This document shows positions 35,185-48,236 of a stretch of DNA of 64,000 nucleotides, piece by piece (position 1 is the first letter of the stretch; every line of letters starts with the position of its first letter). The notes beneath the pieces were generated by a model. It was not told the origin of the DNA and searched no databases. It saw nothing but the letters and a program-made list of their open reading frames with translations. Made by a program: the position numbers and the translations under genes. Origin of the DNA: Strongylocentrotus purpuratus (lineage: Eukaryota; Echinodermata; Echinoidea; Camarodonta; Strongylocentrotidae); the NCBI RefSeq assembly GCF_000002235.5, contig NW_022145611.1, positions 8,872,242-8,936,241 on the forward strand, read 5' to 3'.

Positions 35185-36640
35185 CTTACCTGTCAATAAA
35201 GACTTTATAGATGAAAGTAGATTTTGTTTTATTCATTTAAAGATATAGACAATCTTGTATCCCAGTTCTTAGCTTCTTTCACTTTTGATCAGACATTATT
35301 TGCTTGTTGAGGGTACAATTTTTTCCATTTTTGCATTGTATCAGTTCTCATATTCATGCAGAAAGATTAATACATGCAAAATAAAAATGAGATAATACAG
35401 AACAATTGCTTCTTATACATTTTTACTCTGGAAAAAAAAGACATTTCATGGCTTTTAAGCTAACCATGGAATATTTGCTCATCGTGCTGATAGCCCCCCA
35501 TATCATGAGCATGCACACACCGTGCAGTATCGATCCCCCCCCCCCCCCCCCCCCTCCCCCTCCCCATCATGTTCGATTTGGGTTATGCAAATAGGCATTT
35601 CGCTGTGAGTTTTGATAAAAGATTAACCAAATGTAAAGTTTAAAGGAGGTTGTTTGTTTGAATATGAGCCTTATGGTGCTACTCCAGATGTGTTAGAACG
35701 TGAGAACAGAGACACGTGCATTGTTTCGTGGGACGGTCAAGGACAGAGAGAAGCGGGTATCGGGCTAGGTTGATGATTATTGTGGAATTTTCACGCCTTT
35801 TGCTCGGTAGGAACCGCTTCAAATACCTGTGAGATTCATCAAAGGAATGTGCGTTGAGAGAGAGTGATGTGTTGGACCGTCCTTGAAAAATTTAATTGTC
35901 TGATGAGTCTATACGCTGAGAGAGAGTATTCAGTGTAAATGATCAATTAAAACAGGCTTGGCGCAAAAAGTTGAACAAGTGTCACGCAATGAACTAAATT
36001 AAGAGTCTAATTTTTTTTACTTGTATTTCTATGTTTTGATTTCTTCTAGAAATATGATAGCTTTTACGAAAACATGTAAACAAATAAACATGTATCTGGT
36101 CGACTGAGCTAAATAGCTTTTCTTTGTCCTTTAAAAATGTTACTACATTGAAAATATACCCCAACAGGGTCAGAGAATCAGAGAATATTGATTTTAAAAA
36201 CTACAAATATGGTACAGTATTAATATTAATTTCTGTGTATAGAAAATTCTTATGTGGTGCAATTACCATGGTTGAAATAAACCAGCAAAGTAGTACAATG
36301 ATAATAATACATAACACTTGATAGAATGTATCTAAGCACATGAGATAGTCAATGATATCAAATTTTGCACAGGAAATATGCCACACCTCTTTTCTGATGT
36401 GGCAGTATCACTTTACGTATCAAACTACATTTCCAAGTGACTGCGTATTGCATATATATAGCATTGTCACAGCCACTTAAGCCACTTAAGAGTTTAGGGG
36501 AAATCCCTTTGATGTTTATATCATGAATTAACATACAATTGAATCAGTAATGAAATGTTTGTCTAGGGCATTAACTGCATTTTTATCGACCTCATTATCA
36601 TCCATCATTACACATTGAGAATCCTCCAACTTTTAATTTA

Positions 36641-37080
36641 AAGAGAAGGGCTGTTCAAGATGAAATATAATTTGTGAGCTTTCATATTTTTTGTAATTTC
36701 TGTGTTGGAGAACATCATAGTCGCAATATCACATGAATGGGATTGCTCTAGAAATGTCCTTATATTTCAAATATGACTAAAAACATACCGGTAGTCATAT
36801 ATTTGGAATGTGTATTAGTATAGTTTACAGAAAATTTGAAAAAACTGTAGACCTGGTCTTGAAGCAATGGATGTTATTATACCCATATCTGTTCGTAGTT
36901 CTTTTTAGTGTATGTCATTTTCACCAAGATCGATTTAATTCATTATCATTTCAATAACAAAACCTTGCAGTACTCAATTATTTTTATGTATTACATAAAT
37001 AACCATACCCACTTTCTTGGAAACATTTTCTTTTACAATTCCAAAGCATCTTGTTGATGAACTTTATCTTTTAATCTGAA
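36641..37080. repeat. dispersed repeat related to 22384-22780
   Basis: It shares in order AGAGAAGG, ATAATTTGTGAGC, a CAAATATG/CTAAATATG block, ACCTTGCA and a TTTCTTTTACAAT-like block with the interior of the element at 22326-22806. The inverted-repeat ends seen there are not recognisable here. Confidence 0.45.
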
Positions 37081-37690
37081 AACTCCTTGTCTTAATGTTC
37101 CTGGTAAATAGGTCATCTTCCCTTCTAAGCAGGTTAAATTTGCTTGCCTCTGGAGGGGTTCCCATAGCAACCAAATTCTAATCATTAAGAGAGTCTTGAC
37201 AGATAGAAAACATCTGTAGTCATGGAAATTTGTTTTGCCTTCAGCCATCCCCTAAATTTTTGTTCTCAGCACCTATGTTGATTGCATCTATGGCTTTTTT
37301 AAATACAACTAATTCCTGAATAATGATTTCCCTTTAAGATTTAAAATTCAAGATCTCAAATTACTTGTCTTAGCTTTGAGAGGAGCTTCATGCCAGTAGT
37401 GCAATAGTGTATTTTCAGGTAGCAAGAATGAAACATTATTAAAACTTACCTTTGTGAGTAGTGCCAATTACAAGATGATATGATTGGTTCTGTAATTATT
37501 TGGGTAATGTTGCTTTCCTTAAGGGTTGCTAAATTCTTATAACGGAGACAGACCGTATAAAAATGTTGATATGAAAAAAAGATAGCAGAAGAACTAGCAT
37601 GAAAACCAGATAAAAGACTGTATTCATGCAACAACAATATCAGCAAAAGATATGACAAGACACTGGTCTATAGGTGGTTGGAAAGAAAAT

Positions 37691-37693
<3 letters not shown>

Positions 37694-37730
<37 letters not shown>
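37694..37730. repeat. (AT)n microsatellite
   Basis: About 18 uninterrupted AT units. Confidence 0.95.
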
Positions 37731-37735
<5 letters not shown>

Positions 37736-38083
37736 CTCTGTAAAATATATGTCTTATGTAATAAAAGAGCTTGTTATTGTTCTTCGCCAGAAAATTGGTG
37801 CAGGACATTTTCTTACTTTTTAATATAGGTTTGGCAAGATAAAGGAAAGATTCAATATATTCTTTCAATAGAACTGCGTATACCTATTATTGTATGATAT
37901 ATTTGCTGAGTGATTTGAAATTTTATGTAGAGTAGCATACATGACTCAATACGTGTACGGTATATTACTGAAGGAACAATAGTACATTTTGAATTCTGAA
38001 TAATTCTACTGTACAATGTGACTCATATCTTTCAGACTTTTAGGAATTTTCACTCCCTTTTTTTCTCTCTTTTGTCGTTCCAG

Positions 38084-41000
38084 AGAAACTCTATGCACGG
38101 ATGGTATTTGAACCCCTCCAGGGAGAGAACCTCTTCAATGCCGAGGCCCTTCACTCCATGTGCCGACTGGAGCTACAGACCATCCGATCTCACGTCCAGT
38201 TCATGAAGGCTTGCTATACCAGCAATGTCACCAATGCCTGCTGCCCTAGTTGGTCTCTCCCAAACTATGTCGCCCTCCTCAACAACAAGTCAAATTGCTT
38301 CAACATCACAAACGCTGACGTGAGAGCAACGCTGCAGTTGCTAAGGACGTGCTCCCATTTTTACCGGACGAGAGAGTTGCGCCACGACTGCTCCCACGGG
38401 GGCGCATCTCTCAGCAACAGCTGCGCGAACGTGCCGGGGAAGTGCACGAGATTTGACGCGGTGTATCACATACTCCACTACCTGGTCGACGTGGACTTTA
38501 TGTGCGTGGAGAGGCCTAACAACGAGCGAGTGACCTATGCCCTGTCGGTGCTGCCGGTGTACGCAGGAAATGACGTCAGGGCTATCTATGATGATGAATT
38601 CAAAGCAGGTGACGTACGGGACCAGACAACAAAAATCTCCGGATTGTATTTTGGGATTAAGCAAGATTTATTCAGCGAGTACCTAACGACTGATGCCATC
38701 TATCCCTGCCTGGGAGTTGTGTTTGTGGTGCTGTTGATGTGGATGTACATAGGATCCTTGTTTGTCACTGTCATGACCGTCCTTAGCATGGGAATGTCCC
38801 TCATCTGTGCCTACTTTGTCTACTTTGCAGTCTTTAGGATACCCTTCTTCCCTTTCATGAACCTCACCAGCGTCATTCTTCTCGTGGGGATCGGCGCAGA
38901 TGACGCGTTTGTCTTCTGCGATATCTGGAAGCAGTCGCGAAAGGACCGCCCAAACGCACCTCGCGTGATCGTCGTCATGGAGACGCTCAGGCATGCAGCC
39001 TTGTCTATGTTCGTCACCAGTTTGACGACTGCTTCAGCATTCTATGCCAACACCATCAGCAACATTACCGCCATCAAGTGCTTTGGTCTGTATGCAGGCA
39101 CAGCTATTTTGTTACACTTTGTGTTAAGCATCACATGGCTTCCAGCAGCTGTCGTTATCGAGGACATATACTTCAAAGACTTAACAGACTGCAGTTCACA
39201 GAAGCATGAGAAAAAATTCAAAACGCAAAAATCTTTCTTCAATCATTTGGTAGATATTTATAGAAGGTGCACGGAATGGTTCAGTGATTGGGCGCGAGTA
39301 TTTTTCCAAAAGATTTTGCCATGTGTTGTCATTAAACCCCGTTTACTGTGGTTACTGCTGCTTGGCATCGTCATGCTTGGTGGCTTTTGCCTTATCTTTT
39401 TAGATCCACGCCTTCAGCTCCCCACCCTCCCCGAGTTCCAGCTCTTCAGGTCTATGCATCCATTTGAGCGCTACGACTTTGTGTTCAAAGACCTCTTTTG
39501 GTTCGAAAAAGTGAATCGTGGTTCACTCTACGCCCACCTCCCAATTACAGTGGTTTGGGGTGTGGAGCCTATAGACAGCGGAAACCCATTAGACCCTGAC
39601 GACATTGGAAACCTAGTCCTTAACCCTGACTTTGACATGGCGTCACCAAAATCACAGCTCTGGCTTCTGAGATTCTGCAAATTACTCAGAAATCAAACGT
39701 TTTTTTCTTCAACACCTAGTTTAAAGATTGAAAACTGTTTTATAGAGACGTTTAGTGAGTGGATGGATAGTAGGAGTTGCATAGATGTGGGGACGGGTAT
39801 GAACAATGCTCCCTGCTGCAAGGGGTCTCGCTTCCCCTACTCTAGATCAGTTTTCAATCAGTGCCTACAGACTGCAGTAACGGAACTGCATCAGTTCTCT
39901 CCGTCATACTTTGACAAGTGGAAACCTGGACCAAGATTCGGTAGCCAAGACAATGCTGTGAAGGCAGTGATCATTGAATTTGACAGTTCCTACGCTTTCT
40001 CGCATTCTTACGAAGAAATGAAAGAGTTCTGGACCAAGCTTGAGAGCTGGATGAAGCCTGTTCTGAAGACAGCTCCACCAGGTCTAGGAGAGGGGTGGTT
40101 TATCAGCTATCTGGACTTCTACAATCTTCAAGACAACCTGGCGAGAGGGACACCCCTCTCTCTAGGTCTCTCCATCATCATCGCAATGGTGGTCATGTTC
40201 CTTACAACACAAAACTTTGTGATCAGCCTATTTGCCATTCTGTCCATATCTGGCACTATTTGTGTGACCATTGGTGCCCTAGTCCTCCTTGGATGGCAAC
40301 TCAACATCCTGGAGTCTGTCATCCTCTCCGTATCAGTGGGTCTCTCGATCGACTTCACGGTGCACTACGGGGTGGCATATCGCATCGCACCAGAGCCAGA
40401 TCGCGAATCTCGCGTCGTGTACTCCCTTGCTCACATGGGATCGGCCATCAGCATGGCTGCCCTGACAACCTTTGTGGCAGGTGCTTTGATGATGCCTGCG
40501 AGCATCCTCTCCTACACTCAGATGGGCACGTTCTTGATGTTGATCATGATCATCAGCTGGCTCTACTCCACGCTCTTCTTCCAGTCCCTGTGTCGCGTGA
40601 TTGGACCAGAGGGCAACGTGGGCCAGATTCCCGTGCCTTCTTGTATCTGCTACTGTCTGGATCGCATATGCTGCTGTTGCTGCTGCTGCTGCTGTTGCTT
40701 CAGTGCTCACTTCAAGTACGCCAACTCCTGCGGCAACGTCGGGGTTGAGGAATCAGAAGTCAGCATGTCCTTTCATTCGTCCACCCTACAAAGTGGGGAA
40801 TCCCATGAACTCGAGCCGCTCAATGTGGAGAACAGCTCTACCGCTTTGGAGTCAGGGTACTGCTCACACATGAGCACGAACAGGGGGTCGTCGTATTGCA
40901 GATCGGACTTCAGCCCCCGAAGAGAACCACTAGCAAACATGGCAGAGCGTTACGCCCTCTGCAGTCCAGGGCGGAGTGCTGCCTTTCATAAAACAATACC

Positions 41001-41256
41001 CACAACCTCAAACACTAGTATCAATGGTTTCTCCCCCGCCCATAAACCCCCCTCCCCTGCCCATGGACCTACTCTGGTCTCGTCCAAGCCCCCCTCTCCC
41101 CTTATATCAACTCAGGTGGTACTAGAAGGGTCAGACTTTGTTACACGGGTATGTCACCCCTCACCCAAGACTGAGTCGATAGAGCCAATAGAGCCGGAGG
41201 AAGCAATCGTACCAAACAGGTCCTCACAGGTGGAGGATGTCTGGTTGCCTAGGTGA
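38084..41256 (+). CDS. DISP1: Dispatched (DISP1) last coding exon
   Basis: A single large exon of 3,173 bp from a CCAG acceptor to a TGA stop, reading KLYARMVFEPLQGENLF onward. Dispatched is a 12-pass RND-family membrane protein that exports cholesterol-modified Hedgehog from producing cells. Visible parts in order: a cysteine-rich extracellular loop (CCPSWSLPNYVALLNN, KLLRTCSHF-like), a sterol-sensing domain starting YPCLGVVFVVLLMWMYIG, the first RND motif GIGADDAF with its paired aspartates, and SITWLPAAVV. A second large loop follows (HPFERYD, PITVVWGVEP, CCKGSRFPYS), then a second membrane block with VGLSIDFTVHYGVAYR and TTFVAGALMMPA. The cytosolic tail opens with ten consecutive cysteines and is Ser/Pro-rich. 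Length and single-exon layout fit the family. Antisense and frame-shifted open frames over it are shadows. Confidence 0.97.
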
Positions 41257-42327
41257 TGAAGATGTGTTCACATTTAATTTTAATTTTCTTATAACTCAAT
41301 ATGTGAATATGGTTTTTTAAAGATATATCTTATTATTTCATTATCTACAGTGTATTTGTTCTTCCTTGATGTATTGAGGAATAAATGTTTAGTTCTTTCA
41401 AATACGAATGCAACCTTTTTTTATTTGAAGAGACATAATGAGAATAAACCTGTAGATCAGTGTACCGGTAGACAGAATTCCAAACATTAAGTCTGACGAC
41501 TATATTTATCTGTACTTAGACAGTTGAGATTTACCATAAAGGCCCTGTTCAGATATGTGCGGATAAACCGTGGTAGTTTTTGACGATGACGCTGAGTGAT
41601 ATACACGTCACATTAAAGTATCTTGAACACAAAACTCAGTGAATACGCACGGGACCTTTGTTGTCATTGGTAGTTTATTTAAACGTTAAAAAACGTGGAG
41701 GTTTTTGCGGCAGTTTACCATGTCATATGTTAACGAGCCTTTACATTAGTTTGTTTTTATTTTACCACAGCTTTTACTCAAGGCAGTTTACTATGTCGCG
41801 TGCGAAAGAGGCTTTGCATGTTCTAAAGTTTGGGATTATGTGTGGGTTGATGAAACTTTTAATTTCCATCATCTGTTTGAATAAATCCCTTCTTTCAAGA
41901 TTTGCCAATGGTGTTATAAGAAAAAATGGTAATTTTAATTCCAAAATGAGAATAATCTGAGAGACTTGTCTTTGCAAATTTATGCAGACACCTCACATAA
42001 GAGGATTTAGTCATAGGAAAGAAATAGTTAGAGCTTGTGAGTTTCAACTTGTCCATGTTTCAGAAATCCAGCTTTAAAAATGAGAAGCTTTTATCAGATG
42101 GAGTATTCCATGCACTCACATTACTATAGACATTGATTATATTTCCATATAGATGAGTGCAATTTCTTAGTATTCTCCTGCAAGTGATCACATTTCTATT
42201 TCTTCTACAAGACTTTATATTTCTATTGATGAAACAATGTAATGTGTGATGTCCATGGGTTTCTGATCAGATTTTTAAAAGCAGTTCTATGCCAGTTGGG
42301 CATTTAATTACCATGTTTATCGTTGTT

Positions 42328-42445
42328 ATCATCAACATCACCATCATCATCATCATCTTCATCAGCATCGTTATCATCATCACTATCATCCATGTTCTAT
42401 CCATCATTATCATCATCATCATCACCACCATCATCATCTCCTTCT
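42328..42445. repeat. (ATC)n microsatellite
   Basis: Imperfect ATC triplets over about 118 bp. The Ile/Ser/Met-rich frames on both strands are artefacts. Confidence 0.95.
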
Positions 42446-44483
42446 TTTCTAACATTGTTTTCATCAAGAAGAATTTCCCCCTTTTTCCCCTGTGATATTG
42501 TATGTCTCTTTAAGGATACCATACCATTCAAAGTGACTATATTACTTCTACTGGCTGCACACAAGACACAGACTGAAAATATCAAAAATTTCTCATGAAT
42601 ATTTCAGTTCTGTGATGTCAGTTCTTAGGAAATACATTTATCTACTACATGTATTTAGATAATTGTGGGTTTTCATAATAATAGTATAGACCAAAGCATG
42701 TAGAAAATTGATTTTACAAAAGTTCAATTTTGTGTGCACTATCTTTTTACAGCATCGAGTACCAGTTCGAAAATATGCTTAGGATTGTACGATCAGAAGG
42801 TCAAATTTGTACAAAAATGTTCATATTTGCCAAGTAATGGCTTGGTCGAGCAACATTCCAACTTCATTTTTTGTCAGTATCAAATTATTATTATTATTAT
42901 ATCATTTGATCAAAATCATTAGATGATCAATTTTATCACTGTAAGATATATTCGCACAATTATATCCTCATTTTACAACTCGTTTTTTTATGCCAAATTG
43001 TTCATCATGTTGGAGAAGTTGATTGCAATAATTATATGTCTTTATATTTATTTCAGAAACTGATTTGAGTATATTATCAAGTACTGAACTTTTAACGTAA
43101 TTTAGGCTTTCACAAAGAATAACATTTGACATTTTTATTTTATGTGTAATATTACTGAAACTAGTATTTGTGACAGGTTTTCACTATGCCTTTGTTGTCA
43201 ACATATATTTTTACCGTTTTGAATCATATATATATATATATATATAATGTTGAAAGTACTTTGTAATGCTATGATCTATAGGAATAAAAGCACATGCTTG
43301 ATTTTGTTAATTAATATAGGAGTGACAGATATTAAAAGTTTGTTTGAAATTAATCCATATTCATTATAAACAGATTAATAGGAATTGTGAGATAAGTTTA
43401 CTCTAAAATAGGAAGAAAGGGAGCAAAATAAATCTGTAAGGACTAAAATACATCCTTATTAAGAATTTGAATTGTTTTCAAATTGTAATTTGTTACAAAA
43501 AAAGTCTGATTGCATATTTATTAGTATACAAATTATGCAAGCAAATGAGTTCATTATATGATCTATCTGCACTCGAGTTGAGGTGCTTTAACAGCCTGAC
43601 AAGAGCGGATAGACATTGTAATTAAGGAATGAAAACATGCATCGTTTGTATTATACAATGAAACTCCTAAAACTTAAAAATCGTTGGATAGTACTGGAAA
43701 CTATTGCACACTTTTTAATGAAAAAACATGGGATAGTCTTAGTAAAAGAAGCACATGTGACTGCGTATGACCAAGCCACTGATTAGGATCTAGGAGTGAA
43801 TTGTATAATACTCTTATGTTCTTGATTAGGTATCATATTTATGCATTTCAAGAAATATTTTGAATTTTAGAAAACAGAACATTATTGTTTTACAAACCTT
43901 GAAACAAGAGTTCTTTTTTTGTGAAAAAGACAAAAACACCAAGCCATTGCATTTTCTTTCATGAAATTTTTCTTTTTGTGAAATACAACCCTGTTTGATT
44001 GCCAATAATGATGTAAATGATTCATTAATATATTTATTAATTGTTGATTTTGAATAATAATAATAATAACAGTTGCATTTTTGTATGTTAAGTACTCTCT
44101 TTGAGAGCCGATAATGATGTAATTGGTCTATTCAAATGTATATTTAAAACTAATATTGTTCCCATAGCAGTAGCTAGTACATTCGTATATTTCACAAAAG
44201 TTTTTAAACCAATATGTGAATTATCAAATTCAATTTGAACACAATCTGTTTATTTTCTATAAACCATTTTCTCTTTCCCCAAGAGTCACAAATTTGTGTG
44301 AGGCTTTTCCCATGTAGCAATAGCTAATCTTTGCAATAGAGATCATTTTCAAATAATTCAGTTTCAATACCTTGTTATATTGGCCCTTAAAACAGTGAAT
44401 GTGTGGTGTAAGAACTTGTTTAAATGTTTTTCACCTTTTAATAGGTATGAAGTTGCCCTTCACACCATATAATGAAAGTATTA

Positions 44484-44556
44484 ATCTGCTGAGGGCCTGA
44501 AGGGCATTAACTCATGCTTCAACAAGGAGTTATCGCCTATCTGGCTCTCAACAGAT
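44484..44556. repeat. hairpin repeat, copy 5
   Basis: The left arm ATCTGCTGAGGGCCTGAAGG pairs with a right arm whose complement reads ATCTGTTGAGAGCCAGATAG. The inner ATTAACTC pairs with GGAGTTAT. Confidence 0.75.
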
Positions 44557-44700
44557 ATCAGTAAAATATTATGTTTTTTTGTTGTTGTAATGGCACATAC
44601 CGTATTGCATTAGAACAGCCCTATGCACTTCCAGAGTGCTAGAAAATTAATACCTGTACCGTAGGTAATTTTAAAAAAATGTTTGTGATTGTGTTTTGTT

Positions 44701-44776
44701 GACTGCTCAGAGCAAGAAGGACGTTAAGTCATATTCTTTAACATAGAGATAATGCCCTTCTGTTTCTCAACAGGAG
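44701..44776. repeat. hairpin repeat, copy 6
   Basis: The left arm CTGCTCAGAGCAAGAAGGAC pairs with a right arm whose complement reads CTGTTGAGAAACAGAAGGGC. More decayed than copies 5 and 7. Confidence 0.65.
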
Positions 44777-45017
44777 ATATATTCAGTCCTAATACGATCA
44801 CCCAAAAATCTCATGGTATTATTCCAATATTGGAAAGTTATCCTGAAACAAATTAAACAGAGATAATAGTATTCAAAAATCTGTCCCTCAATTCTCATCT
44901 CTTTTCAATTCATTTCTAATACAGATGAGAGATAGTATTCTATGGATCAAATTTGACATTCATATGTGGTATTGTGAATTCAAAAAAAGTAATATTATTC
45001 CAGTAGACATTACATCA

Positions 45018-45091
45018 TCAGTTTGGAGCTAAAAGGGCATTAACTCATGATATTTCAAGATAGAGTTAAAGCACTTCTGGCTCCAAACGGA
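45018..45091. repeat. hairpin repeat, copy 7
   Basis: The left arm TCAGTTTGGAGCTAAAAGGG pairs with a right arm whose complement reads TCCGTTTGGAGCCAGAAGTG. This is the GTTTGGAG subtype also seen at the left end of 22326-22806 and in part at 1084. Confidence 0.75.
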
Positions 45092-45848
45092 CAATATGAC
45101 CATACAAATGATATACATCAGTTAGTGCATTAGTAAGAATTATCCAGGCCGGCTGTACATTTGTAATAGTCCAACACCCGTGGCAAGTTGATGGTGTTTG
45201 AACTTCTTTTTAAGATTTTTAAGAGGCTGGATAATTATACTCATGCCTCAGTATTATATTAATGACCATGAAGTAATACTCCATTGTAATTGTTACATAT
45301 CTAAATTTTAATCTAATTTCCATTGCTATAATATCGTTTTGCATTTTACATCATTAATCCACATATTTAGACTGTTATGTGGAAGACTATTATCCATCTA
45401 ATATTTGAATGTGTTATATAATATTATGTGAGATGATATTGATAGTATTTTGGAAGGTGTTATTTAAATCAAGATGTGTGATAGCTAGCAGCTTGTTAAT
45501 GTCATAGTAACCAACTCAACTTTATGCCTTTCTTGTACATTGCTTGAAGCCTGTATTATATGTTAATATTTTTTGTAATAAAAACATTTTGATCAATTGA
45601 AGAGATTGCAGCATGTGTGTATATTTTTTTAATTGTTTATTGTTAGATACTGCTGCGTGAATGGTGTATGATGGAAAAACAAACATATATTTTCTCCTCA
45701 ATGTACTCCTAAGAATATGATTTTGAGAATCCTGCTGGTCCTCATGTGATCTGTAAGACAGGGAGTGGGCCACAAGCAGATTCCCTTCTCCCTTCTTGCG
45801 TTGTACAGGTTGTATTTCTCTGGGCAGGTTTGGGGTAGCAGGCCATTG

Positions 45849-45893
45849 CACATACACACACGCACGCACACTCACACACACATGCACCCCACA
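45849..45893. repeat. (CA)n microsatellite
   Basis: CA repeats with interspersed GCAC and TCAC units. Confidence 0.9.
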
Positions 45894-46078
45894 TTCTAAC
45901 ACGCATTAAGTTACTGGTTGTAAAATAATTTCAAATTGAAACTTCTTTACAGCCCAAAAAACCTGACCGAGTTCTGATACTAAATATTTCGATGACATTA
46001 TTGCCTGCATTCTATTTTATTACCAGACGATTTTGATTTTAACTTTTTTTTTTTTTAAGTACCACATGTATCTAGTTA

Positions 46079-46306
46079 TACAGTCAAACCTGCTTTTAAT
46101 AACGACCAACTGTATAGAAAGACCACCTGTCTTGGTAGGCCTAATAATTTGTATTCTAAATAATTAATTCGCCTTTTTTGTTGGTTTCCCTGCATTTTTG
46201 TGTTTTTTTTTATTTCAAAACAGTCAAACCTGCTTTAATGACCACCTGTTTAAAAGACAACATTTTTGTTTCCCTTGGGCGGTCGCTTTAGACAGGTTTT
46301 ACTGTA
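46079..46306. mobile_element. Tc1/mariner-like MITE
   Basis: The left end ACAGTCAAACCTGCTTTTAA and right end (complement ATACAGTAAAACCTGTCTAA) are inverted repeats with TA at each border, as expected for TA-target elements. A second internal copy of CAGTCAAACCTGCTTTAA at about 46224 suggests one copy landed in another or a tandem end duplication. Non-coding. Confidence 0.6.
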
Positions 46307-47871
46307 TTACTATTATTATTATGATATCATGCCAGGTTACTAAATCCGGTCCACTCGTATTCGGCACCATCCTGAAAAACCCGTCGTACAATACGAGGGC
46401 TTCTCAGATTTTATTTTTAAGGGAAGAAAAAAAAATCTCTATGTCGCTCAGGTGCGGGAAAAAATGGCGCCCTTTGGGATACCTTTATGTGATAATCAAA
46501 GAAAAAGATCTTGGGTGTAAACTAAAAGTAGACTCTTCACGGGGAATTTGGTTGCACTGCCTTACAGATATTTATAAAAAATGATGAAAATGTCATGTTC
46601 ATCAAGATATATTTAAAGGCATATGATTTATTTCCATCATGATCATGATGTGGGAATGGTGAGATAATCATTTTGACATTTGAAGTTATCATATAAACAT
46701 GCATAAAGATCTCGATAATTACACACTGTTAACATATTTACAAGAAAGATTGGTTTGCATTTGAATGTGTTGATACAAGAAATATAATGTAAAATATAAT
46801 GTGTGATTGTATTCTCTATTACACAGTCTACAAGTAGGCCTATGTGGGCAATAAACTTCGTAACTGTCGCTTCCGACAGAATTATTTAGTGTCTAAGGAA
46901 ATATCTGAAAAATTACTTTTTCTTTCAATAGTCTATAACCCAGAAAATACTGAATTCTTACGATGCTTCATTCATTTTAACAAAGTTATTGAAAATTGTG
47001 TTCATTTGGAACTTAAATTATTTCCTAATACATGTTCTGTTATAAATTAAAGTACAGTATTATCATGATAAAAGTCCAGTTTAACATGAGTTCATCGATT
47101 CACAGGAACTAATTCATGAGAGAATGAGATTGAATCCAGTTGTAGTTTAATTACGATAGCGAATTACTGACAGAATATATTTCTTTTAAAAACGAATTGA
47201 AAATACATTTTATCAGATTCGTCCTAAGTACAATCCAGTTTGGGACACCATGTGAGAATATAAATGAACTTGAAAACACAAAAGTGTACAAGAGATTACA
47301 ATGAGCTATGCGTAGCAATGTTAAATCACAACGTAATCTTAAGAAAGTCACACAAATGTAAAATATGTACATTAATATATCAACATTTAATATCTGAATT
47401 CTTTCAGTCTAGCGGAATCCAGGCACAATCCTAAAGCTCAAGGTACATTTACTTATTAACTTTCTCAGTCACACCGTCAAACCAACTCCAAACTAGCTTT
47501 GCCATTGACCAACACAAGACAACAGAAAACTGACAACAGAGTTGGGATCGTGTTTCTCTTTCCGCAATCATGCCGACAGTTTAAAAAAAGGATAACTTCG
47601 TTTGGGAATTACTTGCTTTAGAATGCTTGATCTTTACATAATGTTAAGTGACGTCTTGGATTATGCAAAGCCCAGAAGATTTATAACTTGTGTCTCATGA
47701 TTGTATTAAGAAAACTCATGATCTTGGTATGTATGAAACAAAATTCAGTGCATGTAGAAGTTGGCTTTTTTTAAATTTACTTTTGACACCGTTTACCATT
47801 GGAAATAGTTCTATAAATGAATAACATCATTCGGTTGGATTAAAACATGCACAGCTCTAAGTATAGAGTAT
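46307..47871. other. intergenic, between convergent genes
   Basis: No exon seen. It should contain the 3' UTR and poly(A) site of the minus-strand receptor gene; the exact position is not clear. Confidence 0.45.
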
Positions 47872-48236
47872 TTACAACCAAGCGAGTTGTTGCTCTATGA
47901 TCATAACTTCACGTGCTAGGCCTAGAAAGCCATGCTCTACAAGGCTATCATTCAGATCCCTGTGTTCCTTGCCCTTGGATGTCGTTTTTATGGAAAATAC
48001 CTCGGCTAAATCTTCTTTCAATGTTGCTTTCGACGAACCTTTCATTTCCTTTGTCCAGTGTGCCACCCAGTCAAAGATTTGTTTGGAGATCACATTCAAC
48101 GGTGTCGTCTTGTGCCAGTCTTCCTTTCCTTTACTCAGCTTGAGAAGCTCCCCAAGGTCTTCCAGTTGATCTTGATTCAATCTCTGAATTGTGCTCTGAA
48201 CGAATTCAAAATTGTTCTGTTCCTTGATGTAATTGC
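47872..48236 (-). CDS. receptor exon 12: death-fold-like module 5 and stop
   Basis: 121 codons and TAA, entered in phase 1. It has QLEDLGELLKLSKGKEDW, IFDWVAHWTKEMKGSSKATL and a closing LNDSLVEHGFLGLAREVM helix. Ends EQQLAWL. Confidence 0.7.

Larger units (their letters stand above)
32309..38083 (+). other. DISP1 intron (5.8 kb)
   Basis: Runs from GTAAGT to TTCCAG. It contains a hairpin repeat (33330-33414), GA-rich tracts (33178-33290, 33440-33520), a T-rich tract (34255-34320), (TA)n at 35137-35182, a C-rich run (35535-35566), a dispersed repeat (36641-37080) and (AT)n at 37694-37730. No further exon seen. Confidence 0.75.
41257..45580 (+). other. DISP1 3' UTR and downstream DNA
   Basis: No coding exon. 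AATAAA signals lie at 41380-41385 and 41443-41448, and others follow to about 45577. The true cleavage site cannot be fixed from sequence. The stretch holds an (ATC)n tract (42328-42445), a TA run (43228-43247) and three copies of the hairpin family between 44484 and 45091. Confidence 0.5.

Noticed and set aside
38341-39242. Several antisense frames of 65-107 residues over DISP1
   Set aside because: Antisense shadows with no homology and no splice context.
40095-40748. 217-residue plus-strand frame inside DISP1
   Set aside because: It is a frame-shifted shadow of the DISP1 second membrane block; the true frame shows clear family conservation.
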